Below, one piece after another: positions 15,677 through 25,235 of a stretch of 37,070 bases of DNA. The stretch comes from Desulfobacterales bacterium. Lineage in GTDB: Bacteria > Desulfobacterota > Desulfobacteria > Desulfobacterales > Desulfosarcinaceae. The stretch spans positions 1 to 37,070 of the forward strand of contig JACRDD010000040.1 of assembly GCA_016218685.1 (NCBI GenBank), read 5' to 3'. The notes below the pieces were generated by a model that saw nothing but the letters and a program-made list of their open reading frames with translations, did not search any database and was not told the origin of the DNA. The stretch's first letter is position 1. Each line of letters starts with the position of its first letter. The position numbers and the translations under genes were made by a program.

Positions 15677-16765
15677 ATGACCAAGAAAGCATTGATCACC
15701 GGCATTGCCGGACAGGACGGCGCCTATCTGGCGGAATTGTTGCTGGCCGAAGGCTATGAAGTGCACGGCATCAAGCGCAGGGCCTCGTCGTTCAACACGG
15801 CCCGCATCGATCATCTCTACCAGGATCGCCACGATAGCGATGTGCGCCTCTTCCTGCACTACGGCGACTTGACCGATGCCACCAACCTGATCCGGGTCAT
15901 CCAGGAAGTACAGCCCGACGAGATCTACAACCTGGGGGCACAGAGCCACGTCATGGTCTCTTTCGAAACCGCCGAGTATACTGCCAATGCCGATGCCCTG
16001 GGCACGCTGCGGCTGCTCGAAGCCATCCGCATTCTGGGGCTCGAGCGCAAAACGCGCTTCTACCAGGCTTCCACCAGCGAGATGTTCGGCAAGGTGCGGG
16101 AAGTTCCCCAAACGGAAACGACGCCTTTTTATCCGCGCAGTCCTTACGGCGCGGCCAAAGTCTACGCCTACTGGATCACGGTCAACTACCGCGAGGCGTA
16201 CAATATGTTCGCCTGCAACGGCATTCTCTTCAACCACGAATCTCCCATGCGCGGCGAAACCTTTGTCTCGCGCAAGATCACGCGGGCCGTGGCGCGCGTC
16301 AAGTTGGGACTGCAAGAGGCGCTCTACCTGGGCAACCTGGACGCCAAGCGCGACTGGGGGCATGCCAAGGATTATGTGCGCGCCATGCACCTCATGCTGC
16401 AGCAGTCCCGGCCGGAAGATTACGTCATCGCCACCGGCCAGAGCCGCAGCGTGCGCGAGTTTGTGGAAAAAGCCTTTGCCCGCGTGGATATTGCCATCCG
16501 CTGGCAGGGCCAGGGCCGGGAAGAAGTCGGCATCGAGCCGGAAAGCGGCAAGACCCTGGTGCGCATCGATCCGCGCTACTTCCGACCGACGGAAGTGGAT
16601 CTTCTTTTAGGCGACGCCTCCAAAGCGCGCCGGCAGTTGAATTGGGAACCCAAAATCAGCTTCGACGCGATGGTGGCCAGCATGGTGGCCAACGATCTGA
16701 AGGCGGCCGAAAAAGAGCGCCTCGTGCGCCAGGGCGGCTATCCAACGTACGAAAGCTTTGATTGA
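15677..16765 (+). CDS. gmd: GDP-mannose 4,6-dehydratase
   Basis: Gmd converts GDP-D-mannose to GDP-4-keto-6-deoxymannose, the first step to GDP-L-fucose. The 362-residue extended SDR shows the NADP-binding [16 protein letters not shown] at the N-terminus, the [10 protein letters not shown] segment with catalytic Thr and Glu, [13 protein letters not shown] with Tyr-x3-Lys, and [16 protein letters not shown], all typical. The start at MTKKALITG follows family practice; an upstream TTG frame is open but overlaps the predicted promoter. It is the first gene of a seven-gene operon and is followed after 12 bases by GDP-fucose synthase. Confidence 0.95.
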   Translation: MTKKALITGIAGQDGAYLAELLLAEGYEVHGIKRRASSFNTARIDHLYQDRHDSDVRLFLHYGDLTDATNLIRVIQEVQPDEIYNLGAQSHVMVSFETAEYTANADALGTLRLLEAIRILGLERKTRFYQASTSEMFGKVREVPQTETTPFYPRSPYGAAKVYAYWITVNYREAYNMFACNGILFNHESPMRGETFVSRKITRAVARVKLGLQEALYLGNLDAKRDWGHAKDYVRAMHLMLQQSRPEDYVIATGQSRSVREFVEKAFARVDIAIRWQGQGREEVGIEPESGKTLVRIDPRYFRPTEVDLLLGDASKARRQLNWEPKISFDAMVASMVANDLKAAEKERLVRQGGYPTYESFD

Positions 16766-16777
16766 CCTGGCAGCCTT

Positions 16778-17839
16778 ATGAATCGTGACGAGAAGATATT
16801 CGTAGCCGGTCACCGCGGCTTGGTGGGTTCGGCCATCCTGCGCCGCCTGCGATCCGCCGGATTTGAGAACCTGATCACCCGTTCTCACGCGGAGCTGGAT
16901 TTGACCGATCCACGCGCCGTGGCCGACTTTTTCGCGGCCACCCGACCGGCTTATGTCTTTCTGGCCGCGGCGCGGGTGGGCGGCATTCACGCCAACCGCA
17001 CCTTTCCGGCCGAATTCATTCAACAGAACCTCGCCATCCAGACCAACGTCATCCACCAGAGCCACCTGCATGGGGTGCGCAAACTGCTCTTCCTGGGAAG
17101 TTCCTGCATCTACCCTCAATTGGCGCCCCAGCCCATGACGGAGCGGCATCTGCTCACCGGCCCGCTGGAGCCCACCAACCAGGCCTATGCCGTGGCCAAG
17201 ATCGCCGGCATCCAGATGTGCTGGGCCTACAATCAGCAATACGGCACCCGTTATGTACCGGTCATGCCCACCAACCTCTATGGCCCCGGAGACAATTTCG
17301 ATCTGCTCACCTCCCATGTCCTGCCGGCCATGCTGCGCAAATTCCACCTGGCCCGGCTGGCGAGCGCGAAGAACATGGCCGCCATCGCCGCGGATGAAAG
17401 CCGCTTCGGCCCGCTGGACCCGGGCTTTCGACGCGCCTTGGACATCGATGGGGGGAGCGGGGAGCCCAGGGTAATCCTGTGGGGCAGCGGCACGCCGCGC
17501 CGGGAATTCCTACATGTGGACGATCTGGCCGATGCTTGTCTCTACCTCATGCAAATTTCCTGGGAAAGCGTCGTTTCCGCGTGCGCCGATCCCGCGGCCC
17601 TGCTGTTCAACGTCGGCACCGGCCTGGATCAGACCATCCGGGAATTGGCTTCGATCGCATGCGCCACGGTGGGCTATGCGGGAGCCGTGACCTGGGACAG
17701 CGCCATGCCCGATGGAACACCGCGCAAGCTGTTGGATATCGGTCGGCTGCGGCAGTTGGGATGGCAACCGAGCATATCCCTGGAAGAGGGCCTGCGCCGC
17801 ACGTATGCCTGGTATCTGACCCAAACCGCGAACAAGTAA
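16778..17839 (+). CDS. fcl: GDP-L-fucose synthase
   Basis: This enzyme epimerises and reduces the Gmd product to GDP-L-fucose with NADPH. The 353-residue SDR has GHRGLVGSAILRRL at the N-terminus, the LGSSCIYPQ serine motif, AYAVAKIAGIQMC with Tyr-x3-Lys, and MPTNLYGPGDNF. It is about 30 residues longer than the E. coli enzyme because of an insertion near residues 200-225 (SAKNMAAIAADESRFGPLD). I remember this insertion from a subgroup of these enzymes, so it is not a sign of damage. It lies directly after gmd and before manC, together forming the complete mannose-1-phosphate to GDP-fucose route. Confidence 0.93.
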   Translation: MNRDEKIFVAGHRGLVGSAILRRLRSAGFENLITRSHAELDLTDPRAVADFFAATRPAYVFLAAARVGGIHANRTFPAEFIQQNLAIQTNVIHQSHLHGVRKLLFLGSSCIYPQLAPQPMTERHLLTGPLEPTNQAYAVAKIAGIQMCWAYNQQYGTRYVPVMPTNLYGPGDNFDLLTSHVLPAMLRKFHLARLASAKNMAAIAADESRFGPLDPGFRRALDIDGGSGEPRVILWGSGTPRREFLHVDDLADACLYLMQISWESVVSACADPAALLFNVGTGLDQTIRELASIACATVGYAGAVTWDSAMPDGTPRKLLDIGRLRQLGWQPSISLEEGLRRTYAWYLTQTANK

Positions 17840-17852
17840 GGCAGGAGGACCC

Positions 17853-19295
17853 ATGGTGATTACACCCGTTATTCTGGCCGGCGGTTCGGGCACGCGGCTG
17901 TGGCCCTTGTCCCGTAATCTCTATCCCAAGCAATTCATGCAGTTGGTGGATCAGCACACCCTGTTGCAAAGCACTTTGCAGCGGCTCGATGACATGCAAG
18001 ATGCCGCGGCGCCCATCGTGCTGTGCAACGACGCCCACCGCTTCATCCTGGCGGAACAGTTGCGCCAGATCGATGTCCGACCCAAGGCCATCGTTCTGGA
18101 GCCGGCCGGCCGCAACACCGCTCCGGCCCTGGCCGTGGCCGCTTTGATGGCCGCGGCCCAGCCAGAGGACCCCATCCTGTTGGCGCTGCCGGCCGACCAC
18201 CACATCCGCGACACCCGAGGCTTCCTGGCCACGGTGCGCCAGGGCGCACGCTACGCCGAGCAGGGCTATCTGGTCACCTTCGGCATCGAACCGGATGCCC
18301 CCGAGACCGGCTACGGCTATATTCGCAAGGGTACGGCCCTGGCGGTGAGCGAGGGGCCGGCAGCCTGGGCCATCGACCGCTTCGTGGAAAAGCCGGAGCT
18401 GGACACGGCACGCCAGTATGTGGCCTCGGGCCAATACTGCTGGAACAGCGGCATGTTCATGTTCAAGGCCGGCAAACTGCTCAAGGAGATGGAGCAGCAT
18501 GTCCCGGCCATCGTGGCGGCCTGCCGCGATGCGGTGGCGCGCGGCCATAGCGACCTGGATTTCTTCCGCCTGGACAAGGCGGCCTTTAGCCGGTGCCCAT
18601 CGGATTCCATCGATTATGCCGTTATGGAGAAAACCGGCGCCGGCGTCATGGTCAGCCTGGCCAGCGACTGGAGCGACCTGGGTTCATGGGAAGCCTTGTG
18701 GCAGGCCGGCGAAAAAGATGCCCAGCGAAACGTGGTGCACGGCGATGTCTGCCTGCAGGATGTACACGATTCGTTCGTGCATAGCTCCAGCCGGCTGGTA
18801 ACGGCCGTGGGCCTGAACCACCACGTGGTGGTGGAGACCAAGGATGCGGTCTTTGTTGCCCCCCGCGACCAGGTGCAGCAGGTCAAGGCCCTGGTGGACC
18901 GGCTCAAGCGTGACAACCGGCCGGAAACCGTCAATCACAAAAAGGTCTACCGCCCCTGGGGCGCCTATGAAGACATGGATGTGGCCGAACGCTTCCTGGT
19001 CAAGCGCATCACGGTCAAGCCCAAGGCCATGCTCTCCACGCAGAAGCATTTCCACCGCGCCGAGCATTGGGTGGTGGTCAAGGGCACGGCTCTGGTAACC
19101 CGGGGCGACGAGCAGTTTATCCTCAAGGAAGACGAATCGACCTATATTCCCCTGGGGATCGTGCACCGCCTGGAGAATCCCGGCAAGATCCCCCTGGAAC
19201 TGGTGGAAATCCAATCGGGCAGTTATCTGGCCGAAGACGATGTGGTGCGCCTGGACGATGTGTATGGGCGGCATGATGGAGAAGAAGGCGATTAA
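17853..19295 (+). CDS. manC: Mannose-1-phosphate guanylyltransferase / mannose-6-phosphate isomerase
   Basis: This bifunctional enzyme of 480 residues makes GDP-mannose. The N-terminal nucleotidyltransferase domain has the pyrophosphorylase signature [13 protein letters not shown] and the FVEKPELDTA sugar-binding segment. The C-terminal cupin domain (from about residue 365, RPWGAYEDMD, with STQKHFHRAEHW metal ligands and VHRLENPGKIPLELVEIQ) is the type II phosphomannose isomerase. GGAGG before the ATG supports the start. It supplies the GDP-mannose used by the gmd and fcl products upstream and is followed after 19 bases by the rhamnose genes. Confidence 0.94.
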   Translation: MVITPVILAGGSGTRLWPLSRNLYPKQFMQLVDQHTLLQSTLQRLDDMQDAAAPIVLCNDAHRFILAEQLRQIDVRPKAIVLEPAGRNTAPALAVAALMAAAQPEDPILLALPADHHIRDTRGFLATVRQGARYAEQGYLVTFGIEPDAPETGYGYIRKGTALAVSEGPAAWAIDRFVEKPELDTARQYVASGQYCWNSGMFMFKAGKLLKEMEQHVPAIVAACRDAVARGHSDLDFFRLDKAAFSRCPSDSIDYAVMEKTGAGVMVSLASDWSDLGSWEALWQAGEKDAQRNVVHGDVCLQDVHDSFVHSSSRLVTAVGLNHHVVVETKDAVFVAPRDQVQQVKALVDRLKRDNRPETVNHKKVYRPWGAYEDMDVAERFLVKRITVKPKAMLSTQKHFHRAEHWVVVKGTALVTRGDEQFILKEDESTYIPLGIVHRLENPGKIPLELVEIQSGSYLAEDDVVRLDDVYGRHDGEEGD

Positions 19296-19314
19296 CCCGT
19301 TATTGGAGCAACAG

Positions 19315-20394
19315 ATGCCAACAATCATAGTCACCGGCGGTGCCGGGTTCATCGGCACCAATTTCATCCGCCACCTGCTGGACATCCGCCCCGGTTGGCG
19401 CATCGTCAATCTGGATGCCCTTACCTATGCGGGCAACGCCGCCAACCTGGCGGACGTGGCCCCCGCGCGCTACCGGTTCGTGCGCGGCGACATCGGCGAC
19501 GAGACCCTGGTGCGCGGACTGCTGGCCGAGGAGCGCCCCCAGGCCGTGGTGAACTTCGCGGCCGAGTCCCACGTGGACCGCTCCATCGTCGGTCCGCTGG
19601 CCTTCGTGGAGACCAATGTGCTCGCCACCGCCCGCCTGTTGCTGGCCTGCCGCAACGATTGGGAAGAAAAAGGCCGGCCGGCCGATTTCCGGTTTCTGCA
19701 TGTCTCCACCGACGAAGTGTTCGGCAGCCTGGGCCCCGAGGGCTATTTCACCGAGACCACGGCCTACGACCCCTCCAGTCCTTATTCGGCTTCCAAGGCG
19801 GCCAGCGACCACCTGGTGCGCGCCTGGCAGCGCACCTACGGCTTTCCGGCCCTGGTCACCAACTGTTCCAATAACTACGGCCCCTATCAGTTCCCGGAAA
19901 AGCTGATCCCGTTGATGATTCTCAACATTGTCGAGGAAAAAGAGCTGCCGGTGTATGGGGATGGCCGGAACGTGCGCGACTGGCTCTACGTCATCGACCA
20001 TTGCGAAGCCCTGGCCACGGTGCTGGAAAAAGGGGTGCCGGGGGAAACGTATAACATCGGCGGCGGCGCCGAGCGGGCCAATATCGATGTGGTCCACCAG
20101 TTGTGCGACCTGCTGGACGAGCGCCTGGGGCGCGGCCCCGACCGATCCAGCCGCAGCCTGATCCGCCATGTCAGCGACCGGCCGGGGCATGACCGGCGCT
20201 ACGCCATCGACGCCGGCAAGATTCAACGCGAGCTGGGCTGGCGGCCGCGCTTTGCCTTCGAACAGGCCCTGGCCGCCACCGTGGATTGGTACCTGGCCCA
20301 CGGGCCCTGGGTCGATTCGGTGCGCAGCGGCGAGTATCGCAAATGGATCGACCTCAACTATGGCGCGACGCGCGCCCGGGCCGACATCAACTAA
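19315..20394 (+). CDS. rfbB: dTDP-glucose 4,6-dehydratase
   Basis: RfbB (RmlB) makes dTDP-4-keto-6-deoxyglucose. The 359-residue protein has [16 protein letters not shown] at the N-terminus, [12 protein letters not shown], the catalytic [11 protein letters not shown] segment, and [17 protein letters not shown] with Tyr-x3-Lys. [18 protein letters not shown] is also typical. The start is at MPTIIVTGG, preceded by GGAG; the frame is open upstream into manC but that part is not conserved-looking. It is the first of four contiguous dTDP-L-rhamnose genes in the order B, A, C, D. Confidence 0.94.
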   Translation: MPTIIVTGGAGFIGTNFIRHLLDIRPGWRIVNLDALTYAGNAANLADVAPARYRFVRGDIGDETLVRGLLAEERPQAVVNFAAESHVDRSIVGPLAFVETNVLATARLLLACRNDWEEKGRPADFRFLHVSTDEVFGSLGPEGYFTETTAYDPSSPYSASKAASDHLVRAWQRTYGFPALVTNCSNNYGPYQFPEKLIPLMILNIVEEKELPVYGDGRNVRDWLYVIDHCEALATVLEKGVPGETYNIGGGAERANIDVVHQLCDLLDERLGRGPDRSSRSLIRHVSDRPGHDRRYAIDAGKIQRELGWRPRFAFEQALAATVDWYLAHGPWVDSVRSGEYRKWIDLNYGATRARADIN

Positions 20395-20416
20395 AACAAC
20401 AGGAGCGGAAATTCCC

Positions 20417-21298
20417 ATGAAAGGCATCATTCTGGCCGGCGGCAGCGGCACGCGGCTCTACCCCATCACCCGGGTGGTGAGCAAACAGTTGCTGCCCATC
20501 TATGACAAGCCCATGATCTACTACCCGCTGTCGGTGCTGATGTTGGCCGGCATCCGCGAGATCTGCATCATCTCCACCCCCCAGGACCTGCCCAAATTCC
20601 AGGAGCTGATGGGCGACGGCCGCCAGTGGGGCATTTCCTTCGACTACGTTGCCCAACCGCGACCGGAGGGTATTGCCCAGGCGTTTATCCTCGCCCGGGA
20701 TTTCATCAACGGCGAGGGGGTCTGCCTGATCCTGGGCGACAACATTTTTTACGGACATGGTTTGACCGCACAGATGGCAGCGGCGGCCCGCAGGGAGAGC
20801 GGCGCCACGGTCTTCGGCTACTGGGTCAAAAACCCCCAGCGCTACGGCGTGGTGGCCTTCGACCCGACCGGGCGCGCCATCGACATTCAGGAAAAGCCCA
20901 AAATACCGCCTTCCAATTGGGCCGTGACCGGTCTTTACTTCTATGACCGGCAGGTGGTGGAGATTGCCGCCGGCCTGAAGCCGTCGGACCGGGGCGAGTT
21001 GGAGATCACAGACGTTAACCGCGTCTATTTGTCCCGCAATGAGCTGTTCGTGGAAAAATTGGGCCGCGGCAACGCCTGGCTGGACACCGGCACCCACGAA
21101 AGCATGATGCAGGCCAGCGCCTTCATAGAAACCATCGAAGAGCGCCAGGGACTCAAGGTGGCCTGCATTGAGGAGATCGCCTACCGCATGGGGCTCATCG
21201 ATGTCGAACAGGTCCTGCGCCTGGCCGCACCGCTGGCCAAAAACGGCTACGGCCAGTATCTCATCGATATGGTCTCCCAGAAGGATGGGCGCCCATGA
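20417..21298 (+). CDS. rfbA: Glucose-1-phosphate thymidylyltransferase
   Basis: RfbA (RmlA) joins dTTP and glucose-1-phosphate to dTDP-glucose, the entry step to dTDP-rhamnose. The 293-residue protein begins [18 protein letters not shown], the nucleotidyltransferase signature. It also contains [30 protein letters not shown] with the metal-binding Asp, and [25 protein letters not shown] lies 11 bases upstream of the ATG. It is full length for the long (RmlA) class. The stop codon shares ATGA with the rfbC start. Confidence 0.95.
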   Translation: MKGIILAGGSGTRLYPITRVVSKQLLPIYDKPMIYYPLSVLMLAGIREICIISTPQDLPKFQELMGDGRQWGISFDYVAQPRPEGIAQAFILARDFINGEGVCLILGDNIFYGHGLTAQMAAAARRESGATVFGYWVKNPQRYGVVAFDPTGRAIDIQEKPKIPPSNWAVTGLYFYDRQVVEIAAGLKPSDRGELEITDVNRVYLSRNELFVEKLGRGNAWLDTGTHESMMQASAFIETIEERQGLKVACIEEIAYRMGLIDVEQVLRLAAPLAKNGYGQYLIDMVSQKDGRP

Positions 21299-21852
21299 AG
21301 ATTATCCCCACCCGTTTAAGAGAAGTACTGCTCATCGAGCCGGTGGTCTTCGGCGACCGGCGCGGTTATTTCCTGGAAACGTACCAGCGGCAACGCTATG
21401 CCGCCGCCGGGATCGATGTCGCCTTTGTCCAGGACAACATCTCCTTTTCCCAGGGCAACATCCTGCGCGGCCTGCATTTCCAGAACCCCCAGGGCCAGGG
21501 CAAGCTGGTGCAGGTGCTGGAGGGGGAGATCTACGATGTGGCCGTGGATGTGCGCCGCGGATCGCCAACCTTCGGTCAATGGGTCGGCGTGACATTGTCT
21601 TCGGCCAAGCCCCGCCAGCTTTACATTCCCAAAGGATTCGCCCACGGTTTTTGCGTCTTGAGCGAGGCGGCGCTTTTCATGTACAAATGCACCGAGTATT
21701 ATGCGCCGAATTCGGAGAGAGGGATCTGTTGGAACGATCCGGACCTGGCCATCGATTGGCCGGTGAAAGCGCCCATACTCTCCGAACGCGACAACACATT
21801 CGCGCGTTTGAAAGATCTTCCGCCGGAACGGTTGCCGGCATATGAGGTATAA
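21295..21852 (+). CDS. rfbC: dTDP-4-dehydrorhamnose 3,5-epimerase
   Basis: RfbC (RmlC) is a cupin epimerase that converts dTDP-4-keto-6-deoxyglucose to the rhamno form. The 185-residue protein has the catalytic His61 in [16 protein letters not shown], the [15 protein letters not shown] strand block, and [12 protein letters not shown]. The later [20 protein letters not shown] carries the conserved Tyr. It is of normal length. It overlaps rfbA by four bases (ATGA), and its stop is immediately followed by the rfbD ATG, so the genes are translated in series. Confidence 0.94.
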   Translation: MKIIPTRLREVLLIEPVVFGDRRGYFLETYQRQRYAAAGIDVAFVQDNISFSQGNILRGLHFQNPQGQGKLVQVLEGEIYDVAVDVRRGSPTFGQWVGVTLSSAKPRQLYIPKGFAHGFCVLSEAALFMYKCTEYYAPNSERGICWNDPDLAIDWPVKAPILSERDNTFARLKDLPPERLPAYEV

Positions 21853-22734
21853 ATGCGGGTATTGATCTTCGGCAGCAATGGACAATTGGGTCAGGACCTC
21901 ACCGGGCAGTCCCGTTCGCGGGGATGGGAATGCGTCGGCGCCGACCTGCCGGCCTGCGATATCACGCGGTTCGATCATATCGAAGATGCCTTCACCAGGG
22001 CCGGCCGCGTCGATGCCGTGATCAATGCCGCCGCCTACACCGCCGTGGATGCTGCTGAAAGCAATGCCGGCATTGCCTTTGCCGTCAACCGCGACGCTGT
22101 GACCCTGCTGGCCCAGGCCTGCGCCCGGCGCGGCTTGCCGTTGATCCACGTCTCCACCGATTATGTCTTCGATGGGCTCAAAACCAACGCCTATCTCCCC
22201 GATGATCCCGTGAATCCCCAGGGCGTCTACGGCCGCTCCAAGGCCGAAGGCGAAGCGGCCCTGCGGCAGCACTGGGAACGCCATGTGATCGTGCGCACCT
22301 CCTGGCTTTTCGGGGTACACGGCCCCAACTTCGTCAAAACCATGCTGCGCCTGGGCAAGGAGCGCGACACGCTGCGCGTTGTGGACGACCAGGTGGGTTG
22401 TCCCACCTACTCCGGCGACCTGGCCGCAGCCCTGCTGGCCATCGCCGCCCAGGTCGCCGACCGCAACGATGCCTGGGGTACCTATCATTTCTGCAATGAC
22501 GTGCCGGTGACCTGGTACGCCTTTACCCGGCGCATTCTGGCACTGGCCCGACCCTACGAACGCTTCCGGGCCTCGGAGATCGTTCCCATTCTCACCGCCC
22601 ACTATCCCCTGCCCGCCCCCCGGCCGCCCTTCTCGGTGCTCGACTGCACCAGCCTCGAGCAGCGCTTCGGTATCGCGCGCCGGAGTTGGGAAGAGGCGCT
22701 CAAGGAGATGCTGGCTGCTTTGTACACCAGGTAA
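21853..22734 (+). CDS. rfbD: dTDP-4-dehydrorhamnose reductase
   Basis: RfbD (RmlD) reduces the keto sugar to dTDP-L-rhamnose. The 293-residue SDR has FGSNGQLGQDLT at the N-terminus, NAAAYTAVDAAE, the VSTDYVFDG segment, and VYGRSKAEGEAAL with Tyr-x3-Lys, all canonical for the family. It also has VVDDQVGCPTYSGDLA. It is the last gene of the operon and is convergent with the radical SAM gene, with only 15 bases between the stops and no visible hairpin. No glycosyltransferase, flippase or polymerase follows, so the sugars must be used by genes elsewhere. Confidence 0.94.
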   Translation: MRVLIFGSNGQLGQDLTGQSRSRGWECVGADLPACDITRFDHIEDAFTRAGRVDAVINAAAYTAVDAAESNAGIAFAVNRDAVTLLAQACARRGLPLIHVSTDYVFDGLKTNAYLPDDPVNPQGVYGRSKAEGEAALRQHWERHVIVRTSWLFGVHGPNFVKTMLRLGKERDTLRVVDDQVGCPTYSGDLAAALLAIAAQVADRNDAWGTYHFCNDVPVTWYAFTRRILALARPYERFRASEIVPILTAHYPLPAPRPPFSVLDCTSLEQRFGIARRSWEEALKEMLAALYTR

Positions 22735-22749
22735 CGCCAAGAGCAGCGC

Positions 22750-24753
22750 CTATCTACCGAAATAGTCGTTAAAAAAATTGACATCCAGAGCGGCGCTGCC
22801 ATCCGGGCTGAGGGCCAGGGCCTCATCCAAGAAGGCGGCCATCCAGCGCTCCTGGTCGGCGCCCAGGCGGGCCAGGGAGAAGCGCGGCCGGGTGGTCAAT
22901 CCCGTTGGCATGGAAACCTTGGATCGCTGCCGCGGGCGAGAAGCTCCCGGCGGGGCTGCGGCAAGCTTTTTGAAGATCTCCGGCCCGAAGCGCAGCAAAT
23001 AGAGAAAGGTGTGGTGCGTGGAGATGGCGCCGGCCCAGGGGTAGTGATCCAGGAAGTACTCCCGGGAGAGCCGCGCCACAGCCTTTTCGATGCGCGGATC
23101 GTCTGGCGCCGACGCGACGGAGGGGTTTTCGTACAGCGGGAAGAGACGAAATTCGTCCGCCCGGCAGTAAAATACCCGTCCCAGCCCGAAGGCCCCGGGG
23201 TCGGCGGCGATGCGCGCGCCGCTGGTCAAGCCGAAGCGGCCCAGGATAAACAGATCCACGGATTTGCGTTCCTGGTGGATCAAGCGCGCGGTTTCCAGGG
23301 CGTCGGTGTTCTTTTCTCCCGGATGGCCGCTGAAGGTCATCCAGGCCGTGGCGATGCCGGCCTGGTGGAAGCAGGCGTTGACCGACCGAATCGAGGCCAC
23401 GGAGATGCCTTTGTCCATGGCCGCCAGGGTGCGGTCCGATCCGCTCTCCACCCCGAAAGCCACGGCCCGCAAACCGGACTGGTAGAGCAAGGCGCAGCGT
23501 TCGGACGAGTAGTACTTCTCGATGCGAAAGTCAGCCGACCAGCGGATGGGCGCGCCGCGCGCCACCAGGGCCCGGGACAGGGCTTCGGCAAAGCGCGGGG
23601 CCATCACATCCACCGACAGATAGAAGTTGCGCGTCGCATGCTGCGCGGCCAGGGCCGCAAGCTGCTCGGCGGCCCGCCCGGCCGCCATCTCCCGGTAGCC
23701 GTGGCACCCCGCGCGGTTGGACCCGTAGTCGCAAAAGGCGCAGCGGTCCCAGTAGCACCCCCGGGTGGGGGCGAAGAGCAAGGTTCGCTCGGGGGCCAGG
23801 TAGCCGTCCAGCTCCAGGTCGGTATAATCCGGCGCCGGCAGTGAAGATAGCTCGCTGACCGCCATGGGTCCGGCGTGCAAGCGGCCGTCGGGCGCGGCCA
23901 TCAACAAATTTGGCACCTGGGCCAGACGCCGGAAGCGCTGGGCCGGATCTTCGGGCACTTTACTATCGGACAGGGCCGCCAGCAGCGCCGGCAGCGTCTC
24001 TTCGCCTTCGAAGCGGCAGGCCGCATCGGCCACGGTGACCACCCAGCGCCGGGCCGCCTCGCTGCCGTGGGCCAGCATCTGTTGCAGGCAACTGCCGCCC
24101 AGGACAATAAAGCGCTCCGGCGCCGATTCCCGCAGCAATTGGGCCAGGTAAAAGGCTTCGGGGATCTGACTGATGAAGGTCAGGTTGATGCCCACCAGGT
24201 CGTGCGGGCCGATGGCCAGGCCTGCAAAGGTGTCGCGGTAGAATCCATCCAGCGGACTGCGGCGCTCCCAGTAATAGGTTTCCAATAGCGCCGGATGCCA
24301 CGGCAGGGCCAGGTGGGCGGCCTGATTGAAATGATAGCGATAGGGGAAATGGGTTGCACCTACGCAGGCCAGGGCGGCCTCGGCCAGATCCCGGGCCTGA
24401 CGGTAGGCGGCAAAATCGTAGAAACGGCCCTGGTCCTGGAACGTCTCCACGGGCGCTGTTTCGGTGGCCAGCAGTTGCCGCGCCAACGGCCGCGCCTCGG
24501 CCAGGGCCAGGTACTCCATCTGTTCCAGCCGCGTGAGCCGCTGGCGGTCGTCGAGCTGCTCAAAGCGCTCGGCCAGCCGCTCGGCGTTGTCGCGCACCGT
24601 TGCCGGTGCCAACAGATGGCGCGCCGCCGCCACATTCAAATCCACCACCGTGGCATCCAGACCCCTGGCCCGCAGGCTGCCCTTGAGGTACGGCAGGGAG
24701 AGATAAGGCTGAGTGGGATCGGCAAAGGGCGGATAGAGGAGCCAGGTTTTCAT
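22750..24753 (-). CDS. B12-binding-type radical SAM protein
   Basis: This 667-residue protein starts like the cobalamin-binding radical SAM class (WLLYPPFADPTQPYLSLPYL, then a Rossmann-like segment to about residue 230). No canonical DxHxxG cobalamin motif is evident. The iron-sulfur cluster motif is GCYWDRCAFC with Cys333, Cys338 and Cys341, a CX4CX2C spacing instead of the usual CX3CX2C. Downstream are the barrel segments AFGVESGSDRTLAAMDKGIS and ATAWMTFSGHPGE. The C-terminal 150 residues match nothing I recognise. A GGAG lies about ten bases before the ATG. It is likely cytoplasmic; the substrate is unknown. It is not clearly in an operon with its neighbours. Confidence 0.75.
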   Translation of the reverse strand: MKTWLLYPPFADPTQPYLSLPYLKGSLRARGLDATVVDLNVAAARHLLAPATVRDNAERLAERFEQLDDRQRLTRLEQMEYLALAEARPLARQLLATETAPVETFQDQGRFYDFAAYRQARDLAEAALACVGATHFPYRYHFNQAAHLALPWHPALLETYYWERRSPLDGFYRDTFAGLAIGPHDLVGINLTFISQIPEAFYLAQLLRESAPERFIVLGGSCLQQMLAHGSEAARRWVVTVADAACRFEGEETLPALLAALSDSKVPEDPAQRFRRLAQVPNLLMAAPDGRLHAGPMAVSELSSLPAPDYTDLELDGYLAPERTLLFAPTRGCYWDRCAFCDYGSNRAGCHGYREMAAGRAAEQLAALAAQHATRNFYLSVDVMAPRFAEALSRALVARGAPIRWSADFRIEKYYSSERCALLYQSGLRAVAFGVESGSDRTLAAMDKGISVASIRSVNACFHQAGIATAWMTFSGHPGEKNTDALETARLIHQERKSVDLFILGRFGLTSGARIAADPGAFGLGRVFYCRADEFRLFPLYENPSVASAPDDPRIEKAVARLSREYFLDHYPWAGAISTHHTFLYLLRFGPEIFKKLAAAPPGASRPRQRSKVSMPTGLTTRPRFSLARLGADQERWMAAFLDEALALSPDGSAALDVNFFNDYFGR

Positions 24754-24842
24754 GGGCGGCGGTCTCCGGTGACACGGGATGACAGATGGCCCTTCTTATC
24801 ATGCACCGCCGCGCTCGGCAAAAGCTATTGATCCCGTCATAT

Positions 24843-25235
24843 TCAAAGCAAAACCGACAATACAAGAAAATGAAGAAATAGAATCAGAATGGCAATGGAA
24901 TGCCTTTTAACCCTATTCATTTCTTTGGGCTTAAAATGAGAAGTGATTCTCTCAGGGGTATCAATGTCATTAAATGATATTTTCCTGCCAAATATCTTCC
25001 ATCCCCACATACACATAAGCAGGTGCCCCGTGTATATGGCAGATGAGAGAAAACCAGGCAAGTAGCGGGTAAACGTCGCATGGTCCTTAAAGAAGCGTGT
25101 ATCAAGCAATTGGGTTTCATGCTCATAGCGTTTAACAATAAACGCTTGAACACGAAGAATACTATAAAGGCAATACAGCATCCAAAAACCACAGCTTACT
25201 CCCAAGAGCCCTTTTATATGTTCAAAAGGTGTCAT
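24843..25235 (-). CDS. Small three-helix membrane protein, candidate immunity protein
   Basis: This 130-residue protein has no family I recognise. Hydrophobic helices lie at about residues 10-33, 59-79 and 112-130, separated by charged loops (KRYEHETQLLDTRFFKDH and DTPERITSHFKPKEMNRVKR). Its start codon overlaps the stop of the upstream LysM protein as TAATG, so it is translationally coupled to it. It is strikingly AT-rich: 23 of 60 bases at 24901-24960 are G or C, against well over half in most neighbours. A small, AT-rich inner-membrane protein directly after a putative pore-forming protein is the usual arrangement of an immunity gene. That role is inferred. Confidence 0.6.
   Translation of the reverse strand: MTPFEHIKGLLGVSCGFWMLYCLYSILRVQAFIVKRYEHETQLLDTRFFKDHATFTRYLPGFLSSAIYTGHLLMCMWGWKIFGRKISFNDIDTPERITSHFKPKEMNRVKRHSIAILILFLHFLVLSVLL

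Noticed and set aside
16778..17839. GDP-fucose synthase insertion as a sign of novelty
   Set aside because: Similar insertions are remembered from other members of the family, and all catalytic motifs are intact.
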